The notes under the pieces are model-generated. The model was given only the letters and a program-made list of their open reading frames with translations, had not been told where the DNA came from and made no database searches. Below, piece by piece: positions 18,048-30,000 of a DNA stretch of 44,278 bases (position 1 is the first letter of the stretch; each line of letters starts with the position of its first letter). The stretch is from Zygnema cylindricum (lineage: Eukaryota > Streptophyta > Zygnematophyceae > Zygnematales > Zygnemataceae). Location: positions 96,053-140,330 of the forward strand of contig JBBHKE010001089.1 of NCBI GenBank assembly GCA_037447655.1, read 5' to 3'. A program made the translations under genes and the position numbers.

Positions 18048-21000
18048 CTAAAGTTCGTCTTTTACTTCTTCGTTGCCCTTAACTTGAACAGATTCACTTT
18101 TCCTTTCCCTTTCTCCCCCACCTCCCTCAGTGCCTCTCTCTTCCTCCTCTTTCTTTCCCTCTCCCTCCTCTTTGCCTCCCTCCACTTCCCCTCCCTCCCT
18201 CTTTCTCTCCAAAAGTTGATATGATCCGAAAACATTGTATTGTTCTGAAAGTCCGGGAATGGCAAAGGCTCGGAAAAGGGCCGGAGATCTTTCTATGTCC
18301 AAAAATGGCTCCTTAAAAACAATCTACAATAAGAAAAAAATGGAAAAATATTGTTATTTATTGTAATTAATCTTATCGCGTATTGTATTTAATTCTATCT
18401 TATCTTTATCTTTCATCCAAAAACGGTTCATTGTAAACAATCTGCAATAAAACACAAATTAATTTTTAAAAAAGGCGAATATTGTTATTTAATGTTTATT
18501 TATTGTATTTATTGTTATTATGATTTTTCTAACATCCAAAAATGGCTCCTTATAAACGATTTAAAAGAAAAAGGAAAATTGATATTTGATGTACTTATTA
18601 TAGTATAATTGTTATTGCTAGATAATTTATTGTTTTAAGTTAGAAAAAGAAGATTATTGTTATTTATTGTGTTTACTGTTATTATTGTGATTATTAATGA
18701 CCTTATTATTTAGGGGTTAAAAAGAAACAAGCTTATAATTATTGTTCTTTAACTTAATATTTAAGGCTGAAAAACAAGAGACTGATGTCATTTATTGTCA
18801 TTAATGTAATTATAATTATAACTTTTTAACTGTTATTTAGCTTACTATTTAAAGTTGAAAAAAAAATATTAATGTTTTTTCTCGTCACTATTGTTTATTA
18901 TAATTATAATTATTTGAGGTCAAGGTTGGTCTTTCAAATATTTGTCTACTATGTTCAAATTTTTAAGGTAAAATTTCCTTCGGCATCTCAATCAAATATC
19001 AGCAAAATGCTTCACACTAGGAAAAAAAAAAGGTGGTTGGTTGTTTCTTTTGTGGTTCTAAATTATTGAGTTTGTTTAATTATCGATTTTTTTGCGTTAA
19101 AACCATAGTCACAAAATTCGTTTGAAAAAAATTCTTGTAACAAAATGTGAGAAATATGAAAAACCCCATTTGTCCCATCTTCAACCAAAATCATTGTTTG
19201 GCTTTTTTATCTCCTTATGATTAGAAAAATACAAAACATCTACATATTTAGTGCATTTTTCGAGAGATAGATCAAGTTACAAGGTAAGAGAGGGGAAAGA
19301 GTACAAATGGTTCCCTTCATAAAACTCGTGTTTAACATTTTTTCAAGAATACTTCCAAGAATATCCTTACTCCTCCCACTTCTCATACTTACGATTAATC
19401 ACCTCACAACAAGTGGAGTAACTACACTAATTATGGTGATTCCTAGCCATACTGGCAAGTAATCGAAGAAATTATACATAAGATTTTACTGCAAATTGTA
19501 TAATTTCTATACATATTACTTCAATTACTTGTCCGTGACTCAAGTAATAGCACTCGTATAATTACCTTATAATGTTGGTTTAACTCTCCTCCCCCTCCCC
19601 CCCCCCCCCCCCCTCTCCCTCCCCCTTTCCCAGTAATAGCACTCGTATAACTACCCTATAATGTTGAGTCAACTCCCCTCCTCCTCCCGCTCCCCCTCCC
19701 CCTCTCCCTCTCCCTCCCCCTCTCCCACCCCCCTCTCCCTCCCCCTCTCCACCCCCCTTCCCCAGTAAAAGCACTCGTATAACTACCCTAACGATTGAAC
19801 TATACTATGCCGCGGTACAAAGGTACATTTACATTTAGGTCATTTTTCCTTTTTTTTTATCTACTTTTTTTTTGTATGTGTGTTTTTTTCTACATGTATA
19901 TGCAACTTTGGTACCGTACAAAAAAAAATTCGCAACAGGTTTTGTAACCGATAACACATTATTTTGTATGACTACGGGTTAAAACCAATAATAGAAAAGA
20001 TATTTATCCACACTAAATACCTACTATTATTATTATTATTATGATAAGAGGAGGTAAGGAGGGCAAGGAAGGAAGAGGAGAGGGAAAGGGAGGGAAGGGG
20101 AGAGGGAAAGGGAGGGAAGGGGAGAGGGAAGGGGAGAGGGAAGGGGAGAGAAAAGGGGAGAGGAAACGGGAGAGGGAAGGGGAGAGGAGAGGGGAGAGGG
20201 GAGGTGAGAGGGGAGGGGAGAGGGAAGGGGAGAGAGGAGGGGAGAGGGGAGGGGAGAGGGAAGGGGAGAGGGAAGTGGAGAGGGAAGGGGAGAAGGAAGG
20301 GCATAGGGAAGGGGAAAGGGAAGGGGAGAGGGAAGGGGAGAGGGGAGCCCTTATTTACCTTCCACTTAGAAGAATTAGAACCTCGAGCCGAAAATTTTTC
20401 TCGTTGCAAATCTAACTCCACTAAGAAATCGCAAGTTTCTTCGTTTTTTAACTGCAAAAAAAACGAAAGGATGGGAAAAAAAAAGAGTTTAGGAAAGGAT
20501 TGGAAAAAGAAGTTTCGATTCTAAACTGCAAAAAAAAAAAAAAATGGAAAAAGCCAAGTTTAAGAAACAATCGAAAAAAATAAAGAAAACAGAGTCGTAC
20601 TTTCAGTTACGAATTCATATGTGCAAATGCTTTTTAAGTTTTTTCTTTAGATTAAAACATTCGTCACCTAAAAACTGAAAAAAAAAAAAGTGGACAAGTG
20701 GATAACCACTCTGTTACAATCTCTACAACCACTACAAAAACATCTGAACTTTTGTCTTTTAGTGAATCTGTACTATACAGTCTACACCAAAATAGTACAA
20801 ACCAGATTGTTACTTGAAAACCTCTAGGGGAGGGAAGAGGAGTAAAGAGGGGGGAAGAGGAGGGAAGACGGGGGGGGGGGAGGGAAGAAGAGAGACAGGG
20901 AAGGGGAGGGAAAAGCATGAAAGGGGAAGGAAGAGGAGGGAAGAGAGAAAAAGGAAAGAAATCTCACAAACTGCTTTGGAGAGTACTTGTTTCGATTGTT

Positions 21001-24000
21001 GAAGTGAGAGGGAGAGGAAGCTGTCCCTCGAGATGAAGAGTCAAAGTCAAAGGGGAAAGGGAGGAGACCTCGAAACCCGTCATCCAAAAAGGCGAGTTTG
21101 TATTCAGAAGAAGACAAAAAAAAGGACGAAGGGAAGCGATGCCATTCGCTCCCGACACAAACCACCTTTTCTGCGAAAAAAAAAAAAAAGCCTAAAAAAG
21201 ACCCTCAAAAATCGAAAACCTCTTAAAAAAGGGAAACACAAAAAAAAGGGAAACCCTTAAAAAAAGGAAATCCTAAAAAACAAGAAAAACACCCCAAGTA
21301 AGACAAAAGCCTAAAAAGAAAAAAAAAGTGAAAATCCGGAAAGGAAATAGATTTTTTTTGGAAAATAGTTAGATAAGGAAAAAAAAGACGTAAAGACTTT
21401 GTAATTTTTCTGTCTGTGGTCTCTGAAAAGTAAAAACGGAACGAATAGATAAACTTTTTTACCACTATTAGTGCGAATATGTAAATTATTTTACCACTAA
21501 TATTGTGGATAAATGGACTTTATTATGTGGAGAAATAAACATTTTTAACACTACTAGTTGGATGAACAAACTCATTTACCACTATTAGTGTGGATAACAA
21601 AACCAAATTTAATGTGGATTAACAAGAATATACAGAATTATGAGGCAATAATTAACAAAAGCTACACTTTAGTACAAAGGCCATGGATCTTACAGTAAAT
21701 TTAATCTAATTTGAGTGAATGTTTTTTAAACCAAAATCACAAACTACACAGCTAATAGTTGTCTTAAAAAAAAAATAGGTTAAACGCTAATTTAGTGTTA
21801 ATAACGCTAATTTGTGATACGCTACTTTGTGATTTTGTGTCCAAAAAAAAAATAGCATTAACATTAATTCGGCACTTAAGCCAATTTATGTGTAGACTTA
21901 GTAGCGTGTACGCTGAGCTGTCATCAATACTATTTCAAATGCAGGTGTACTATCCTGACAGTTTTCGCCAAGATACGTACTTGTGGGGTTTGGAAATCGT
22001 ACAAAAAATGTAAATTAGAGTGAAATTTACGCTATTTTATGCTTTATATTTTTTAATGTTCCGCTCTTTTCTGCGGCTAACCAGTACTGAAATTTGAAAT
22101 AATATGCGAAACGCACATAATGTTGTAGAAATGAGATGTCACGTGGACGTGATGTACGGAAACGAGCTTCTCGTACATGACACTACTTTCGACGAACTTA
22201 ATATAAAATGGTTAACACTAAATAAATCCTTTCCATATTAATGTTAATTCTATTTTAATGTTAATAACACTAATTTATGATTTTGGGCCGAAAAAAGCAG
22301 TGACAAAATTAGAGTTATTAACACTAATAACGATTAGCGGTGTAGAGTTAGTTTCACTGTTAAGTTAAATTTCTCAAAATGCCCCACGTTCCAAATAATT
22401 TACCAACTCTTATACCAATGGGCAATGTAGTGACTTAAAATAATAATAATAGGAGGGGAAAACGGGAAGAACTCTGAGTAATAGGCGTTTTATTTTATTT
22501 TTATTTTTCTTACGTGACTTTTTGTCGATTGGAGGTCCCACAAAGGATTTCTTATCGATGGGGAGAGGAGAGGGAGAGGGAGAGGGAGAGGGCAGGTAGC
22601 GATATATGCGCATGGGAGCTCCGTAATTCGTTAAAAGAGCTCGAGTTCGACTGAAGGAGAGGAGGAGAATGAGAGTCAAAACAAGAGGACGACTCCATTT
22701 AACTGCCTGAATATAACATATACATTCAGAAAGAAAAAAAGATGAGTTAGAAAATTGAAATAGGAGGAGAAAATTGAAATGGGAAAGAAAATTGATGGGA
22801 GATTGGAAAACTGGAAGACGTAGAAGTTAGAGGATAAAAAGGTTACGGAGATACAAGGTTAGAAAGCTTAAAATTTGAAAGTTTAAATAATTGGACAGGA
22901 GGAAAATAATTTACACAATTGAGTATTGGAAAAGTCGAAAGAGTTCGACCAAATAACTATTTAAAACTAAACAAGCAAAAACCCTAAAAAAACAAAAAAC
23001 TCTATCAAATAGTTAAGAATGGAAAAAATCAGGCCACAACCAGTTTCATACTGCTGCAAATAAACAGTTACAAGGATTAGGGGAGGGGGAAGGCGAGGTT
23101 GAGGGAGGAGGAGAGGGGAAGAAGACGAAGACAGAGAGGGAGAGGGAAGAGGAAGAGGGAGTGGGAGAGGGAGAGCGAGAAGGTTTTGGGACGACAAACC
23201 TGCAAAAGAAGGGAAGGTTTTTCCACTTTTCCTTTGAGTGAATTGGGAAGCATGTCCGGGAGAGCTTCTATGGTGGCTGCTCCGGCCACACACAAAATAG
23301 GGTAGATAATGTATAAAAATCTGCCCACCCTCCAGAAGAATTTATATATGTATATTAAACATAGAAAGTTAAACTGTACCGAAAAATAAACGAACGTTTA
23401 AAAACGCCGAGTCCACACTAAACCTTGTGCTTACATGCACCATCAAGGCAATGCTGTTGGTTTTCCAAGTCCCGAAGAAAGACAGGCAAACAAGAGGAGA
23501 GGAGAGAAGAAAGAGGAGAGAGGAGGGGAGGGAGGAAAGAGAGGGGAGAGAGGAGAGATTGAAAAGAGGAGAGAGAAAAGGGGCAATGCTGTCGGTCCTT
23601 CGTATCTCGAACAAACAGAGACAACGCGGGTTACACCAATTTGGAAAAGTTACAAATAATTATTATCAACAACATCAATTGCACAGTTATAAGTTAATAT
23701 TTCTGACAAAGTTAGTACACCAATATTCTCATGCAGCTATGTTTGATATGCTTTTTTTGCAACCCTTACATCGTAATCAAATCAAATACAGGGAAAGGTG
23801 ACAAAACGTTTACACCGCCCGTCGCTATTTGAGCTAATAAATTTATTCGGTCGAGGCTTTTTTTGGTCGAAAATAATTTAGTGTTAACAGCACTTTAAGG
23901 GAGTAAACTATAATCTGCAGTCTCCTTGCACTTAAATACAAATTAGTAAGACATATTATTAATAATCACATAATATGGGATTAAAATAGGATTAATAACT

Positions 24001-27000
24001 ATATATTAATATACAATATAGGATTTACCAGTAATAATTATATATTAAAAATACATACTCTAATTTTGCATTAACACTGATAAATCCTTAGCGCAAATAA
24101 CCATGGGAAGTGTAGTAAAACATCAGTATTAATACTTCGTTTTCTGGTATTAACTCGACTATATAATGTTTTGCCACATGGCTCGTTCTGGGCCACTCAA
24201 CCAAAACAAAAGTGTTATTTACACTAATTTATGACTTTTGATAAAAAAAAACACTCCTCTCGGTATTAGCTACTCTACATGATGTCCTGCCGCTGATCAT
24301 TGTGGATCCAGACGCAGTGGATTGCTATGATTGGATAACAAAAACACGTTATTTTGGATTAAATGCGCTGCAATATGTCCCTCTTTCCCTCTCCCTTCCT
24401 CCTCCCTCCCTTCCTTCCTCTCCCCTCCTTCCCTCCTCTCCCTCATCTCTGTTACACTCCAATTTTGATTTATTAAAAATCCACTCGGTAGGGTTCTCCA
24501 ATATGGCCTATCTGTCACTTTTCCTTATCCACACTATTTTGTGATTAAATCTCAAAAAGACATGACAAATTCATGTTATTAACTCAATTAACAGTGAATA
24601 ATGTATCTAGTTTGTTATATTGATTCCGAATTTAAATTCCCTTCACGTTTCGTTGCTTGAACAAAATTTTATTTAAACATCTATTAATAAACTTTCAATC
24701 AAACACTTATTAATAAACTAGTCAATCAACACTAAAAATGAACCACTTACCTCTCCTCCTTATGCGGTTGCAAAGACATGAAACCCGTCCACAAATAAAG
24801 GGGAGACACTGCCACAAAAAGGATTTTATACCCCCTTTTCCGTACCCAAATCATGACCAAGGGCAGGAGAAGAGAGGCTAAAAACGCCAAATTGAAATTG
24901 TTGAATAAATTTCGAAGGTAGAAATAAGGGCTTTCCACACCATATAATGCACTGTCTCCTCCTCCGGCTGTATTGTAAAGAACGAGATTTAAAACAGAAA
25001 ACGTCCATTTTCCGTAAAAATAACGATCGACAAAGAGAGAAGGAATCTGCACAATTCTGGAAAAGGAGAAGACTGTCAGTTTTGGGGTTTTAAAATGGGA
25101 GAGGGGGAGGGAGGGAGAAGGAGGGAGAGGAGAGGGTTCTTATTAAGCAGGGAGGGAGGGAAAGGGTTAAAAGAAGGAAGTTCTGCATGACTGCAGGGAA
25201 GGAAAAAAAGGGAAAGAGAAGAGAGGAGAGAAGAAAGAGAGAGGAGAGCGAAGAGAGGAAAGAAGAGGGTGAAGAACAAGGAAAAAACAGAATGACACAG
25301 AGAGCAAGGGTAAGATATAAGAAAAAGGAAGGGACAAAGAGACCGCGAGAGATGAAGACTAAGCGAGACGACGGGAATAGTAAAAAAGAGGTGGGGGAAA
25401 GACTATAAAGAAAGAGGACGAGAGGGAGAGGGAGAGGGAGAGGGAGAGGGAGAGGGAGAGAGAGGGAGAGAGAGAGGGGGAGAGAGAGAGAAAGAGAGAG
25501 AGAGAGAGTGTGTGAGAGAGAGAGAGAGAGTAGCAGCATACCAGAGTGCCAATTGAAGCAATAACTCCCGCAAAAAACACTTTCCAAAAGCCTCCAACTG
25601 CGAGAGAATACAACACCAGAGGTACTGTTGCCAGTACAGAAAACGGCCATCCAAGAACTACTCCGACGGCTGCTACAGAAACCGCCACATGGAACTGCCC
25701 TTGAAGAAAGAAGGCTGTGGCCAGAGTGAGTCCGTACATAGAAAATGTGCTGGGGAGAAAACCTGACCAACAAATAAAATTGAGCGAAAAAGACATCCGT
25801 GCAAAACATTGAATATCTATGTGTTTCAGGGCTTAGAGTTGTGTGAGAAATGGTCATAAAACTTTTTCAGCCATTTGCCATCTGTGGTTTAACGTTTAAC
25901 CATTTTGGGAGGGAGGGAGGGAGGGAGGGAGGGAGGGAGGAAGGGAGGGAGGGAGGAGGGGAGAGAGAAAAGAGGGAGAGAGAGAGAGAGAGTACTTGTA
26001 CTGGCGACAAAACAGCCGTGACACAAGCAGAGAAGCAGTAATGCATATGCTGCAACTCGTCGTCCAATCAGACGGCTGACAGCTGTCACAAGAGCTGCCT
26101 CAGATGCAGCCGACAAGCCCGCAAGGAAATATCGCAGAAAGTAAAAAACATTTACCTGCAAAAAAATAAACCATTACAGACAGTATTATCAAATACAGAT
26201 ATTTAAACAGCAAAGTCAGGCATAGTCAAGCATAGTCAATAAGTTCTACTTAAGCTTAAAATCTTCATACACTATCATACTCCAGCAATTACACCGTGTA
26301 TCGATATTATTGTTCTTTTTTGACACTTAAAACTTTTTCTCCGTGCACGTTTGTCTGATTATGGATCTGACGGTTGTGATTGAAAGCCAAGTTTCCCACC
26401 TTCCGATTGGCTGTCTCCGTGTGAAAATCGGACAAGTGTGAACGGAGAAAAGTTGTTTTAAGTGGCAAAAAAATTATTAACACGACACACGGTGTACTTC
26501 ATTAAACCTTCCTGCAATCTGGTTTTGACCCTAATTTCTTTCACGTATTCAAGACTCTCCTACAATTTCAAGTTTCCCTGCCTGGTGACAGTAGGACACA
26601 AATATGTGTATCTCACATTTGAAAAATTCAACTACAAACTCTATAGAAACCTTCCACTAGATAGAAAATGAGCAGTCACATAAGAAAAAGCAAATGAACC
26701 CATCAATAAAGAACCTACAACTAAAAGATAAGAGTTGAATAAAAATTACAAAACGACAAAGGAACAAAAAGACAAACAAGCAAACAAACAGGTGGACAAG
26801 CAGACAAAACAGACGGACAAAAAAACAAATGAAGAATTATAAAACAAACCATACATGTTTTTTCTACTTACTTTCAATGGCCCACTTCCCAGTACAGCTT
26901 TAACAGGTACCAAAATGATAGAATGAAGGAGCAAATAGAGGTAAGAGCGCAGAGAAAATTCAGCACTGCAGCCTCAATTCCTTAACCAAAAACTGTTAAA

Positions 27001-30000
27001 AACTAGAAAAAAAAATATGGACTACAACCAAAATATACTCAAAAAGCAGGAAAATTACATCAAAATCAAGTTTGTCAAGCTGCACTACGAAAAAACGAGA
27101 GGTCGGACCCAGAAAATTTAGTAACGAGGCCAATGAAATACAGTAAGAAGAAAAGTAAAGGAGGAAGTGAAACAAAATAACAAAACACTATAGAGCACAG
27201 CAATGTAGAATAAACAAAGTAAAGCGACAAACTAAAGTAGAGTCCAGTCAAAGTACTGAAAAACACAGAAGTCGTAATCTCACTTGCGTTTTTTCAGTCA
27301 TCTTTTGGGTTTTTTTTTACTCAATTATTGAATAAATACAAATAACATGACCAAAAAATACCTGACCAAAAAATTGGAAGGGAGAATATGCACAGTGAAT
27401 TCACAAAGTGAGGTAAAAATACTTATTAGAGTACAGTTAAATAGGATAAAAAGACAAATAACACCATTAAAAAGTAACGACATAGCTACAAAACTTCACT
27501 GAAATATCCATTATCTACAGATAAGAAGTACAAAAACATGCATAAAAACTTCACAAAATACATTTACAGTTATGATTTACATCAAAATGACTTTTACTAA
27601 TACATGTATCGCTACAACAACAAGAGTAAACACCGAAGAAATAAAGTAAAGACGAAGAGACTGTTTAAACAAACTACCTGTATTCCCATGTCTGGAAACC
27701 ATTTCCATACAGTAAATAGTGTAACGGTTCCCAATAGTTGTACGTCTCATCACAATCATGAATCAGATTTGCATCCGCACTAAAATACCTGTAAGGCCCA
27801 TTTATTTGTACACCCATATTGACAGAATTAGTGATGATAACGAAAGCATTGTCACCTTCATAGTAGGCTTGGTGTCGGCACGAAACACTGCAAATCATAT
27901 ATCCATTCCTACATTATTGGTTTCAAAAGTAATGAAAAAAAAAAAAGGATTTATGGTCAAACGGTGCTGACTGCAAAATAGTTACGAGGCTATACTAAAG
28001 CCATTTGTGTTACTATTTGATAAATTGAAATACTAAGGGGATAGTTCAGGGTTTTTGCAAAGACATGATTCCGAGGTCTCCATGTGCCTTTACAAAATCT
28101 TGTTTTTTGCTAGAGAGCTTCACAATATTGACAAGCTAAACATAATTTCCCTCTCTGTTAATGCAATATAAATACTGTGCAATCTGATGCTCTTCGAAGC
28201 CTAGACGGACTTCAAAAAGCTCTCCTCAGAAATTTGCTGTGGCTAAGGAGGAAGATAAGAAGTCCACGAAAGAAATTATCGACATGACTGTAATCTAAAA
28301 GGCACAGCCCAACACGACTACACAGTCCAACACGACTAGTGGACCACACTATTTTTGAACTAGGCCTGTCTAATGGTTTTATATGCATTACAAAAAAATG
28401 ATGGCAAGTACACAACATCGGTTGATGAGGTCATACCCGATCTACAACCCTCACCAATGGAATGATGTGAACTGGTATTGGAATCATGCAAACGTAAATC
28501 CACACTAAATACCTTAGCCTTGTTCTCTCATATCCAACAAAAAATGCCAGTCACGAGCCAAATCCTAAGTTATGTATTGTTCAAGTTAAAAGTTAACACG
28601 AGTTTACTTCCAACGATGTTCAAAAAAGTTGAATTCAAGGACTACGTTGGAAGTCAACTACTCTTACGTAGCAAAAATTTTGGGTGCATTGGTGTGTCAA
28701 AGATTGCAACATCCAATACAGCAAATTTGCATGCCCCAGTCTCAATTTTCAGATTACGCAGATCCTAAAATGACATGATTTTCCGGTTTCGTACTAGAAA
28801 CTATGAAGTTCGTGTTCTTTGGTTTTAATAAAAATCCTGCACAATTTACTGGTGTTGTGTATCAAGGGTTGATCAGACCTACGTCCGACATTCAAAATTA
28901 CCAATTATTGATAATGGATATGAACGATAATCGGTTGGTGGATGTATGAAGATAACTTATTTATTGGCAGTATATGTAACAAGAAGGTATCATCCATAAC
29001 GTTTGTGCCATACGAGGACCACAATTGTGTCCTACTAGTATGGACCAACGAACATCAAAAATATTTCTTTCGACGAGGGTACAATTGCACATGTGGGAAA
29101 TGAAATAAAAATCCCAATCATCAGAAAGCGAGTTAATACAGCAAAATCCTGCCGCAGAAAAAACTTTAGAAACTGTAACATTATTGGCTATATATCGACA
29201 ATACATAATGCAAATATTTTGACTAATAATATCCCTATCAAAAGTACTTCATTATTGGTGAAAGGGCTATAATCCACCATTACTAGCACCAACAGTATGG
29301 AAGGCATGGAAAAATAGTGTTTCTCACACCATTCCATGTGCGTAAAAAAAATGGTTTATGTGAATGCTTGCACCTCTCACAGTTTTTTTCATTTTTCATG
29401 GTCCAACTAATTTATCTCAAGGTCTTCAAACATCAGCATTGACCATTACCATAAATCACATTAATTACAATAAGAGAAGAGGCATTATAGTCTCAGATGT
29501 GTAAGTCAAGTCCAATCAAGGCTTTCTAGTGAGTCAGGTCAATCCAGTCAAGTTATAGTACAAAAAAATTAAAGTCACCAAAATTCGGTAGTTGTACACC
29601 AAATATTTGTACCTTTACCCTAGTCTCATCCTATCTCCACACTTACCCTGGCTCTAAACCTGGACTTAAAAGCAGTTCTTTAACACTACCCTTATTAGAC
29701 TATTTATTAAAAATTCTTAAAAACTCTTAAAAATCTACGAGCCCTTTTTCTCTCAACCTTAACTTTTGTTGTAAAGTTCACCTGAATGAAACATACATAA
29801 CTCTTGCCAAAAGAATTAAAGAAAAGCATGAAATTCGGTCGAATGATTCCATGATATGGCTGTTCGCTGTGTGTAATTAACATTATCAATACCAATTCGA
29901 TTTTCAACGTCAAAAAAGAAAAAACCAAACTATAGTTTTCCAAGAAGATAGTGACTACCAATGTTCTAAACAAAACACAATGTACTTTTTGCAAGGGTTG

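Noticed and set aside
20041-20457. Long Pro/Leu or Gly/Arg open frames
   Set aside because: Simple-repeat translation; only 20359-20451 (ALG9 exon 10) is coding.
25090-25857. 255-codon minus-strand frame as a gene
   Set aside because: It is a shadow frame over ALG9 exon 5 and a repeat-filled intron; the true frame matches the ALG9 family.
28200-29250. Gene inside ALG9 intron 1
   Set aside because: Only short, overlapping, unrecognised frames on both strands; more likely decayed transposon DNA.
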